DNA of 64,000 bases from Morinoia aosen (taxonomy: Eukaryota > Arthropoda > Malacostraca > Amphipoda > Talitridae). Below are positions 1-12,100 of the stretch, one piece after another (positions within the stretch are counted from its first letter, which is position 1; the number at the start of each line of letters is the position of its first letter). The notes under the pieces are model-generated. The model had not been told where the DNA came from and searched no databases. It saw only the letters and a list, made by a program, of their open reading frames with translations. A program made the translations under genes and the position numbers. The stretch is taken from positions 39,700,075-39,764,074 of the forward strand of contig CM059564.1 in assembly GCA_030386875.1 (NCBI GenBank), written 5' to 3'.

Positions 1-152
1 CTCAACCACCTCCTCATTCTTCCTTGGTTGGGTCTTCCTCTGCACCTCAGTCGACTGGGCAGTCGCAGCAGCCTCCGCACACCCCGCCGTCTAACTGCCC
101 TCTCAGCAGCAGCATCATAGGCAGCTCCAGCAGCAGTGGTAGAGGCATGAAG
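1..152 (+). CDS. SHOC2: Candidate N-terminal SHOC2 exon (partial)
   Basis: The frame starting at position 3 is open from the window edge and encodes a Gln/Pro/Ser-rich disordered stretch ending [10 protein letters not shown], followed by a usable donor AAG|GTGGGA at 152/153. The junction is phase 0, exactly what the first secure SHOC2 exon (12771, phase 0, starting DKKPSGG) needs. The base composition is far more GC-rich than the following intron. Against it: the composition is low-complexity, there is no conserved motif, the donor is only moderate, and the implied intron is 12.6 kb. It could instead belong to another upstream gene or to a terminal exon running to the stop near 266. Confidence 0.42.
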
Positions 153-3100
153 GTGGGATGTGGTCTTCTCTGCCTGAACCTTCTGCACAACCACCCCCAC
201 GGATTGTGTGTCTGTCTGCCATCACACACACACTCCTTGTACTTTAGTTCAGTGTTTCTTATCTAGCATTGAAACCCACTGGGCTGTTGGTAGCTAGTAT
301 TTATTTGTCTATGCATTGTTATTTACCAGAATGCCTCCTTGTGAATATTCTTTTAATATTTCGTTTTATTATGCTTGATGCTTTACATTCAGGTTCATCA
401 TAATTCAGTTCAGTATTTGTGCTTAGTTCATGTTATTTGTCCATATCATTTAAAGATATTTATAATTTTGGTAACTCCTGTGGCTTTTGTGGTGCTTTTG
501 ATGGTTGAGTTTTAAGTTGTCTGGTGTAAGCATCTGTTTGTCAAAAATATTATGAGTATTTAAAATTGAGTTTCTATGTACGATTTTGAAAATTACATTC
601 ATTTTATTTTCCCCTCAGGGAGATGCAACTGTTGTAACTGTGGGAATTAGCGCTCCCAGGGGGACTATGTGAGGGCCCATGCTAAAGGTTAGGCAGGCTT
701 TCTTTTTGGTAAAATTGAACAGGTTTTTGTTTTGTTACGGACCATCTTTTTCCGGTTCACTGCTGTCCTGTTTTCAGCACCTACTACTTTCTTCTTCAAC
801 TGTTTCTTGTTTCATGACCTTCTTTCTCAGCTTACTGTTTCTATGCACCTTGTGCATAGATTCCGCATTCCCTGAACTCCATACTAAATGGTGCCTTCAT
901 CTTACCTGTCTTGGAACATCTTTGTTGTGGTAAAGGGAGGTTAAAACTTTCTTATAATAATAATTCATTCTTATATAATAATAATAATTCATTCTTATAT
1001 AATAATAATAATAATAATAATAATAGTAATAATAATAATAATCTTCCTTCCTCTCTTTCGAATGCCTTTGTTGCGGTTAGGGAGTCTTGAACTAATTTTT
1101 AATCTAACCCGTCAAATTTTACCTTCAATGAGTATGTGTTCGGAGTGTAGTTTTCTCTGTAGCATTGTTGAGATTATAGGTGGAATATTGCTGTCTTTGT
1201 GTTGCGGAGACCAGTTGTGTGAGGTATTAGTTGTGACGCAGCTAAGCATTGGTTATGTATACGTGTATAAATAGCAAGCACACCTTACTTGGTACGCTAA
1301 ACATGATTTTATCAGTCAAATATATACCCCTCAGGGGGATACAACTATTGTATCTATGGGAATTAGCGCTCCCAAGGGGACAATGTGAGGGCCTGAGCTA
1401 AAGGTTAGGTAGGCCTTCTTTTGTTAAAATAAAATAGGTTTTTGTTTTGTTACGGACCATCTTTTTTCGGTTCACTGCTGTCCTGTTTTTCAGCACCTAC
1501 TACTTTCTTCTTCAACTTTTTCTTTTTTCATGATCTTCTTTCTTAGCTTTCTGTTTCTGTGCCTTTTCTGCATAGATTCCACGTTCCCTCAACTCCATAC
1601 TAAATGGTGCCTTCTTCCTTCCTCTCTTTGGATAGCCTTTGTTGCGGATAGGGAGGCTTAAACTAACTAATAATCTAATCTAATCAGTCAAATATATTAT
1701 ATACTGAAGCCATTTTCTATGTTGAAGACATTTCTGCAGTTTTCCATCTGTGACACTGATTGCACTGTTTCTTGGGAGTTACTCAAGATGAATATTTTTG
1801 TTTATTCAATGCTCTTTTTTGTAAGGGTTTCTTGATATTAATTTTCATTTGGTGGAATGTGTTAATTGCAAAATTTTCGTAATTTTTGAACATCTCCAGA
1901 CAATTTTCTACATACCTTTTTGTTAAAAAAAATTCCGTGGTATCATGTGAAGTTAAATCGGCACACTACTCGTATGAGCGTACCTGATGTGCTTTCGCAC
2001 CACCTATTCATATTTTAATTTGTGGTTTTGGTTCTATTCTCTGGTTTCTTTGGTAGCTACTAGATTCTTATTTTATTCTGAAACTATGGTAGAAAATCAC
2101 GTACGTAGTTTTTTGTACACTCTTCATTTCTTCGTTTTTATTTCGTTGAGAAAATTATTCATGTCTTATATATACTGCATTGTTGCACACTTTTGTGTAT
2201 TATAGTATAGCGTATATTTACTAATTTGTGCATATGCATGTGTGCTATGTTGCTTTTCCATGCCATCAATACTGTTAAAGGTAAGAGCGCTCTAGTTTGA
2301 GTTGTATTCTTGCATGTCTTGCTGTACACACATGCTTTTAAATGCCAGAAACTCAACATGTCATTTATTTCCTTATTTCCATGTTCAGGCGTTTTAAAGA
2401 CAGCGAATTTAGACAAGTTTTGTGTAGTAAGTGTGTATCACAAAAGCCAAACGCATTTTTATGAGTTTGGTGTATTGAAATTAGCGAGGTGTTTTCATGA
2501 CGAGAAAAAACGACTTTAAAAGTAAATAAGTTTGATGCATGATATCTCCATTGCTAGTTGTATTCTTGCTTTTTATAGCTGTCCTATGGTCTTAAGGTGT
2601 TCATTCATTTCACCTGTGTAAAAATGTACTGTAATTTCGTATAAATTTTTGATGTTGGTTGAATATTCTCCTCCTCTACCTCTGGAAGACTCATTTTTTG
2701 GGCTTTACGGTACAGAAACATGCCGTACATTTTTGAGTGGTGCCTATGGCTCTCTTGGTTATATAAGTGCTCAATGTTAGACTTCTTTCTATACTAATGT
2801 ATCTATGTTCTCAGTACAGTCCTCATCTTATGTTATGCCATTTTCTTTCATTATATCATGTTTTTCTCACAACTCGGATTACGTTCTTGTTAAGACTCTC
2901 AACAGCAAAGTAAGAATGGCGAATTTGACCAAAAACTGGCAGGGTTCCAAAAAAAGTAGGCCTAGCGCTTGAAGCTGTAAAGTGATATTCTTCTAACCCC
3001 ACATTGTATTTACTAAACTAATATCAGCTTCAATTCCATATTTTGCTAAAGTTTTGTAGTTCGTGAGATACACGTTCTTGTTACTTGCGGCGGGCGAACT

Positions 3101-6100
3101 TTGTAGGTTGCGAGAACACACTAAAAATAGTACCCGTGAAAAAATCATACCTGGCTCCAACATCGAAATGCTGGTCGCCGAAAGGTGGAGCCTCGAGTAT
3201 TATAAAAATTCACCCCCTAATTCGCGCAAAACCACACTTCCCGAGGTCCCAGCGCTTTCAAACTTGGTGAGCGTGTACAAGGGAAAATTCTAAGACCTAC
3301 GGACCCCTTTCCAGGCCCCAAGACCCCATAGGAGACCCCCGAGAAATCGAAAACCCACCGAAAATAGGGTTATTTCAAACATGAAGAAAGTTTTCATTGC
3401 GCAGTCGGAGGAGCTGAATTGGTCAGAACTGGTAGAGAAAATGTCGGGCTTTATGACGGTGTGGTCGGTAGTTCGAAAAGTATTCGGGAAAATGTTCAAT
3501 GAATGAAAAACTTTTGGGTAAAAAAACGGCCGTTTTTCAAGTGTGACTTTGGCTGCCAGTTGCGGCGTTTTGGATTGGCGTTCGCCTTCCAGAATTTGAT
3601 AGAATGTAGATTGTACTTTTTTCTAAAATCTATCAAATTTATGAAGCCACAAGTGCGATACTTTTCTCAAAATGAGTGATTTAAAAATAGTCCTTTTTGT
3701 CTGAAAATTCACTTAAACCACAAACATTGGAGAACGCTTCGTTTTACAGGCAAAGTTGTTGAACACTTTTTGCTCGTTTTTTCACGCTACATACAAAATA
3801 GCTTTTGTGGAACGATCGCATCAACCGTTCCATATATATATGAAAAAAACATGGTTTTCACGTCATTTCGACTTTTATTACCCCTCTCACGCCCCCTGCT
3901 TTACCCTTGAAGGCTTTTAAGTACTCTGTACTGATGCGTTTCGAGGATATCTTTCTATAATGATACGTGTCTCAAAGTCCTAGCTTTTCAAGTTTTTGAG
4001 AAAAATGGAAAAAACATCGAAATGAATTTAATCTGGACGCGAAATGTGCCAGTGAAAAGGTCTTTCAATCTCCGCAGATTTTTTACACGGATTATTCCAA
4101 TGAAGGCATTGAAGTCTCCGCAATGAAAACCATGGGTGACTGCGTTGAGGCACCCCAGCTTGCTCGAGTGTTGTGAGGGCTGTATAAGGATCTTGAACAT
4201 CATGACGCTTATGTTTTCATGTTTGTCGAGTTTGATCCCATATATTTCGAGTGATTGATAAAGTTCAAAGTTTCAACCAATTTTTGACCCTTTGAGGCAG
4301 TGTTGCGTATTTTTTATAGGTGTACAGTGTTGTTATATTTATTAAAAATTGATTTAGACTTGGAACTCAATACTCTAACTCGGTTCTTTCGCTTTTAGAT
4401 TCGCATAACTTCCATTCGTGACTAGTAAATAATCCTTTTCAAGTGTTTAAACTGGTTTTACATGGAAATTTATAGAGAACAAATGTGTTTGAAATATTTC
4501 ATTCACCTTAAGGTAGTATTATTTTAATTCTAACAAGTTTTGCAATGGAGAATAAATGATGGTTACGCGTTTTATTTTCGCTGCTTGAAGGTCCATGAAT
4601 TTCAGACACACATTTTCACAGGTATGGCGACTTTGAATTGCAATATAGTAATGAGGTTTAGTATTTGAGACTTAAATTTTCAGCTTCTTATACTAATTGT
4701 ATTATAATTATCCAGTTGAAGTAATATAAAGTGACATAAATCGCAAATCAAACGTTGCGTAAAGGCATAAATATTGCTCTTGATGCGTTTTTGACCAGAA
4801 ATGATGCTCATTCGTTCGAGGTGCTCATTTCAGTTCGACTTTATTTATTTTTTATGACGTATTATATGTTGTCCTCTCTCTCCATCACGTTACAAATCAC
4901 AAGTTCAATCTAGTGTTTTACCTTAAGGTGTCAGCATCATCGACCTTACTTCGTAGTATGAGTTCAAATACGCAAAGCGAGTAGTTTTCGACGCCAAAAA
5001 TTCCGCAACAACTTTGCTAGCGTTCTTGAAAACAATTTTATAGCAATCCTATAATATTTCGACATCGCAAATTGTGTCATCGCAAAACAAGGCGTATTCG
5101 TAAAACTTCGTAAATGAACTATAATTTAAAGGTGATACACTTTAAATTAGTCATTTGTATAAAGGTATAGTGGCTAAATATTTTTCGTTCGGCACAGCTA
5201 TTTGTGTAGTGTTTGAAACTTGTTTTATGACGTTAGAGAATTGGAATTGAAAGAGCTCATAGTCCAAGAATTTGACTTCTTATTTTCCAAATTGATAAAG
5301 CTCATTGAGGAACAATCTCTCGTTATATTGGTTCGAAGAACACGAAAATGGTTCCTGTCGACATATGCTATATGATTGAACGAGGCATTTCCTACGAAGT
5401 GTATAGTTTGAGTGAATATTTGTCTCATAAATTTTTATGGTTGGGATGTAAAATTCTTGGATCTTCACGACCAAGAATCTGTCAAGTGTTGACGAATAAT
5501 TTGATCTCCAATAACTATAATAATAATAATAATAATTAAAACTCGTTCTTTGAAGGCCTCAAAATCGCTCACATTGCATGTGTGAGTTTCAGGAAGTCAT
5601 CATTTGAGTGCGTATAGACAACATTACGAGGTTCTAACTGATGATTAATATTTGGTGAATGCGTGTCCCCGACTACAACCAAATCTTGTGCAGGTTTTTT
5701 ATGTTTGAATGATGTTATGTATTGAATTTGAAATGGTATAACTAATGTATTTGCAATAATAATTTATAAATTCCACTCAGCCTAATTGAAGGTTTCTGTA
5801 TCGATCCACAATAGAAATATATGATGATTAGAAAGAGGTTGAAATTGTTCACATTCGTGAACTAATAATTGTTGTGGCGAAAATGATGTCTATTAGGAAA
5901 CATCATTGTTTCTAAGCTATATAGCCGCAGGTGTTCACAGATAAATTTGTTTGAGAAATGTCAGAAACATGTTCGGATATGATGTTGTCGTAATGAATGG
6001 GGAATTCCTAAGTTTGATTTCTGATACGAAGAGATTGATTTCGTGTCAATGATGCTTTTATAAAGTTCGTAGTTGTATGTAAGTTGTAAGTGCACTCAAA

Positions 6101-9100
6101 ATTATAGATGAGTGCCAAATGCTCAAATATTGTTGAAAGTTTCCATGAGATTTGCTGCGAATGCGTTCTTTCTTTGTATTAACTGACTTCAACAGAAAAA
6201 CGCTTTCGCTTGGCGAGAGCGTGAGATCTCGCCAAGCGTTCCCAAAATGGAGAGTTTATTTCTTCGGCGTTCAAGTTAGCGCGCGATAGCGCGTTGTATA
6301 TATTCGTTGAACGAGTTGTGATGCACAGTTATAAGAGACTTTGATTATTATACGTAGAATTAATTGTGAATGATAACTCTTTTATTGCGGTGTTTCGAAC
6401 GTAAACATTTATGCTGGAATTTTCAAAAGTAGCTTACCGCAAAATAAAGATGTTATGTATTATTTCGAAATATGCATCGTTGTGACGTCATTTCTTCGTG
6501 ACATCGAATTTCTGTTGAGTATGTAGGTTGGATATTTGATGAATTGTCGATTAGAACGAATTAAATTAGTCAACTTCGAAACAAAGGAAAAGGTTAGTGA
6601 TGCGCACCCATTAATAAAGCGAAATGTAAGAAATGTTTCGTCACAATATTTCGTGAGGTAAAATTTGGAACAAATTTTCAATGAAACCCTAATCCCCATA
6701 ATTTAACGAGAAAATATAGCAGGCAGAATGTCTCTGCCGGTGAAATAGTTATGGAACGCATTTTCATTTTGTGACCAATAGAATATCAATTGGTTATAAG
6801 TTACAGTTGGATGGAAGGATATTTTAGCGCACATAGAGGTTAGTAATTCGTGAGGAATATAAGGGCAAAGGCGTAAGCAATAAATCAGATAAAATAGGTG
6901 CTACCGAAATTGTAAGTATATAGGACAGGGAACCCTGAATTAGTGAAGTGTAGTTGTATGTACGTGAGTTGGAAATGTGTCAAGTAAGTTAATTCACGTC
7001 ATATTTAGAGCAAGATAGATTAAATTGAGTTAGGTTAGAGTAGGTTACGATAAATTAGATTTTTTTAGGTGAGTTTAGACCATGTTTCGTTAGTTGAGGT
7101 TAGGTGACTTTGCCTTGAGTTAGGTTCGGTTAGAGAACATTATATTTCTTTAGATAGGGTGTGACAGTGTGACACGAAAGCTAATTTAAAGATTTGATGA
7201 GTTGTAACACATACGTATGGTCTGTGTTATACTATGAATGAGGGTGCCATCGTTTTGGTTGGGCTTTGTTATTCATGCGAATGGTTTGGAGAAATTATTT
7301 CGCATCAGTTTGTTATAGTGACAAGGTTAGGTTGATATTACTGTTAGTATATATGCGAATGATATTGCTTTTGGTAAATTAAATTCTTGAGGTGTTTCTA
7401 AGTTCGATGTAGAGTTTAGGTTGAAAGACGTGTGTATATATATATATACAATTAAATTCTTGAGCTGTTTCTAAGTTCGATGTAGAGTTTAGGTTGAAAG
7501 ACGTGTATATATATGAAAGACGGTGATGTATATTGGTTTGTCTTTTGAGACGATGGTGTGTGTGAAAGTGGGTTGCTTCTTAATTGTGGTGATTTGTTAG
7601 GTTTCGTTAATTGAATTAGGTTTCACGTCAATCGAATTAAAGTGAATTAAGTTTCTTCATCAATGGTGTTGTAGTTGGTGAATGAAATGCTTGTGGTGTT
7701 TGAAAGGTAAACATAGAAATTAAAGTAAATAGCATTGATATTGATACATATATGATTTTGTCATTTGAGACGATGGTGCATCTCATTGCGTTGCTGCAGA
7801 TTTGTGGTGATTTGGCAAGTGTGCACGACATTTGCATGTGCGTGTACATAAGTGTGTACGTATGTGTGTTTGAACGTGTGTGCGTGTCTATCATTATTAT
7901 GATAGTGTTGTACAGAGGAATGTCTGTGTGTTCGCCCCTAGCGGGCTGTGCCTGGTTGGAAACTACTTGTAAGTGCCCTTTTGCAATCAACGTGTGCATT
8001 ACAAGCACTATCTTCTTTTCATCAAAATTTTTGTTTGAGTTATGCAATTTGCATTCTGATTTTACGTTTGGTATCAGAATTTGATAAATATTGTAGAGTA
8101 CACATTTGTAAGAACTTTTAAAAATTTACTCTACTTATGTATCTGCAACATTTTGGCAGACCTGTTCATTGTTGAGGGTATTCAAAATAATTTGTTAAGT
8201 TTTTTTCTGCCGCTATCTCCTTGAAGCAGGAATGATTTATTCAATGACAATGTCTTTTAGTAAGCATACGATTACACCTATATAATCGTATTAGCAAGAT
8301 GTATTGGGTTATGCATGTTCAGTATCATCATTGAATATTCCATTAAACATATCTTTTGTATTTCTTTTTCATATTTCGTCATTTTTCTGTTCGAAATCGC
8401 AATTGATAATTAGGACTCTATAAAACATTATTACGTCGTTATTAAAAAAAATACTGGAGGGATACACCTTAGTTACCAGTACATATTTCCATTGAAGTGT
8501 TTCCAAACGAAGTAATCGAGCCCTGTCTGATTTTAAATATCCGTAGTGAAGGGTTTATATAACCCTTGAAAAGTTTTTTTTATTTGGGAATTTTTAATTT
8601 TCAAAATGTACTCATCTTATTTTCTTTCATGAATAACTGGTGTTCTCGTACTCGATGTCTTCATTATTTTTTAAAATTACTTTTCTGTAATGAAGTTACA
8701 CCTATACGAGGCTCAGGTACCAATTTTGTTTGATTACAACCTTTCAGATCATTAACTTGCTGGAAAACTACATCTCATTCGGTGAAACTCTAAGTAATCT
8801 ATCTTATATTTGGTCACCTGTGTGTGCTTCAGAGGTTCGAATCGTGGATGTTTATTGAATGTTGAATTTGATGCTTGCACACAAGGTTTAGTTATGTTCG
8901 AAAAACTTCAAGTATTTCAACCGCTGTTCTGATTGAGATGGCTTCATTTGTGTTTCATTTATGCTTGGATCGTCTCAGTTCGGGCGGGATAACTTTTGAG
9001 ATGATGTGAGGTCCAATAATGAAGGTTAGGTAAGCCTCCTTTCTATTGAACTTGGAGAGGTATTTCGTTTACTTACGAACCTCTTTTTCCGATTCAGTGT

Positions 9101-12100
9101 TGTCCTTGTCAGCACATATGCCTTTCTCTTTCAACGTTTATCTTGTTTCATTTATTTCTCTCACTCTTGCTGTTTCTGTGCGCCGGAGGTGGTGGACACA
9201 CCTTGTGCATAAATTTCCCATTTCTTTAATGCAATAATAAATACAAAGTACTATCCTTTCTTGGCAACACTTTTTTGTGGTTAGTGAGGTTTTGCATTAA
9301 CTCAAATAATATTTGGCGGTTATTGAATTGATCAGTTCTGAAATACCTTTCTCTCTGTCTCAGCAAGAATGTGTGGACAGAGTCCCCCTATTTGTGCCTT
9401 GAAACGGGTTAACCCTTTCATGCTCAGTGTGGGATATTTTACACAATAACTTTATAAGTAATTTCAGTTTTAATGATACTAAGACAATTGTTGCATTCCC
9501 TGTAACAAATTGCGCGGGTAGTCCTAGAAAACGTGGTTAAGAACTGATATGCACACCAGTTGCCATCTGGCAGTTGTGAGAAGTGTTCGCGTTTCAGTGT
9601 TCTCTCTGAAGGTAAGAATGCTTGCATGTAAGTGTGAAATATGACATTGTTATAGCTAAACGGTGTGAATTTTCAGTATTACATAGGATTATTACTATCC
9701 ATAAAAGGTTCATTTATCCATATGTGTAAGTTTATAATGTTAGTCATTTGCACGGTGTTACTCGTACATTGAAATAAGATGTGGAAAATTTTACTCCCTG
9801 GGTCGGGTATTCAAGCTTACTGTTGGGGTTACCAGGTATTGGCAAAATTGTACCATTTTGACTGGAAAAATTGGTTAACAAGAAAATGTGTACTTGGAGT
9901 ATCTTTAGCCACATTACCTTCATTTGCTTGTGTTTTTTTCTTTTTTTTTAGTACAGTCATACCTCACCATACGAAAGACCCAACTAACGAATAATCCAAG
10001 TTACAAAATGCCTTTATGTTAAATTTCGTCTCTGAAGATGAAAGAAAGTTCAAGTTACGAAACGCAAAATCTCAAAAATTCAAATAATGTGCACCCGACT
10101 TTTCTTTTGCCTGAATCCCTCGAATCTTAAATGCACTTTTAGCATACTGGATTTTGTTTTGAAATTGGCACTATAGAGTAAATGGAAAATATATGCGTGT
10201 CTTGTTCATATTAATGGTTTAATAAATGTCTTATGTTTTCAACATATATATCATACAAAAATGGTAGACTTATAATTTTTGAAGGGTTTGGGGGGTTTTG
10301 GAATTAACCTGGCATTTTACATGTAAAATGTGACTCTACTTACAAAAAAAAATCACGTTACAAAACCTCTTCTGGAACGAATCAATTTCCTGAGGTGAGC
10401 TATGACTGTACTTTTACATATTTTTATTTGTTCTTGTTACTAGATGGTTGAAATGTCAGCTATGTAATCATTGATTGTTATAGCAATAAGGAACTAATAC
10501 TATAATCTCTTTGTTCCTTTTTATTTTATAGTATGGATGGCGATTGAGCAAATGAAACCCCTTTGACGAGCCGCCAATCAGGTGAACGCATATTTCTCAT
10601 AAAACGGAAATATTCGTCCCCGGATGAGATCCTGCAACTGATATTTCTTCCTGATGGTGATGTGTCTAAGGATGAAAATGGAGAAGACGGAGAAGCACCT
10701 GAAAATGTCATCCCCAAGGAAAGAATCGACATGATCTCTCCAGGAGCATAAGCTGAAATTATTCAGAATTTAGTTGATTCTTCGTGGCTAGAAAGAAAGG
10801 ATATGATGATGCTAATCTTCAAGCTGAAAGACCTCCCTTGATGCGAGGAAACCATGATGGCGAAAGAAGAGTTTTCAGCAGCTAAAAGATACATCACAGA
10901 AAAATGCATTGATTGTACCTGACACTAGGAAAGGTTTCACTTCTCTTCAGTTTTATTACTCATATATGATGAAGAGCTATTGAAACACATTGTAGAGCAG
11001 ACAAATGCTCAAGGAAAGGGAGCAAAAATTCTATTTGACAATTAGAAACTTACGTGGGAATTATCATGAAACTTGGGCAAGTGTGCCCACCAAGCTATCG
11101 TATAGACTTCAAGTCAAGAAATGGAATATGCGCATATTTTTCTTTATTTAGGGGAAATGAGAATCGTAAATACTTGGTTATTGCATAGTAAAGTTCAATC
11201 TGTAGAGAGTGTAAAAGCCGTTTTACGTCTTGATTTCAAAGAAGATGTAGCACTCGGTTAGATGACCTGCACACAAGCTAAAAGAGGTTGGCCACTTGAA
11301 CCACAAAAGTGTGTGAAAGAGATTAAAAAGAATAAGGGCCCAGCCTGCTGTTTCAGTCCATCTAGAAAACATGGATCATTGACCTAAATGAATAGAAAAC
11401 CTCGGAGGTGTAAAAAGATGTGATACTCTGCAGTCAAAGGTCATATCTAGCAAATGTCGAGTAGTCCTATGTTTCACACAGAATAGAAACTGTTTTGTAG
11501 CTTATAATAAAAAAGTATTTACTTTTAAAAATTATTCATATTTGCACTATTTTATTGTGCCTTTATACTCTCTATATGCAAGAAAATACAAACATTCTTA
11601 TATTTATAAAGCTATTTTTTTTTCATTTATCAGCAAACTTTACAATTGTTCCAAGGTATCTCCTGTTCCCAATGTGTAAAATTTCACACGTGCCATATTT
11701 TTGAAACTTTTTATCGAAGGACAAACAAGGCACTTTCTGTCTTACTTTACACCTAAATAAATGATTACTATGTCTGAAAAAATTTTTTTTACCTTGTAAC
11801 TTGATTTGGGTGTGAAAGGGTTGGTTAAACTTTCAGTGTTGAGTTTTGCTCGAAGACTATTTGATATTAGAAAATTGAGTCAGAATTGCTAATTGTTACA
11901 TTGTTTTTTGCATTATGAATGTTTTAGACAAACTGAACTTGGTAATCTTTCGCCTAATGTCCAAGTGTTTGGCTGAAGTGGAATTTTTGAATGTCAAAAA
12001 AAAATACAGTTTCTTAAATGTTGTCGTCAAGATAATTTCAATTTGTAATTGTCTTGAGTTGAACTGGAGGGATTAGATGGGACTTGGTTCCCTATGTTAT

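Larger units (their letters stand above)
9409..11824 (+). mobile_element. Decayed piggyBac-like DNA transposon
   Basis: The left end reads TTAA|CCCTTTCATGCTCAG and the right end GGGTGTGAAAGGG|TTGG, giving CCCTTTCA terminal inverted repeats and a TTAA target site (right copy mutated, or the TTAA four bases further on). A 17-bp subterminal inverted repeat (9429-9445 versus 11673-11689) matches at 14 positions. Inside are recognisable fragments of a piggyBac-type transposase (10530-11516). The insertion is interrupted by a TA-flanked MITE (9952-10410). It is dead: many stops and frameshifts. Confidence 0.82.

Noticed and set aside
2930-3560. Segment of higher GC with a 76-codon ORF (3063-3293)
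   Set aside because: No recognisable motif, no clean element borders or target duplication; left unclassified.
7020-7140. Repeated TTAGG-like motifs resembling arthropod telomere repeats
   Set aside because: The motifs are irregularly spaced (TTAGGTT, GTTAGG, TTAGAG) and not a tandem array; compatible with chance in T/G-rich DNA.
7637-8084. Two overlapping ORFs of 110 and 136 codons on opposite strands
   Set aside because: Cys/Val/Thr-rich composition from a GT-rich simple sequence; no motif and no splice context.
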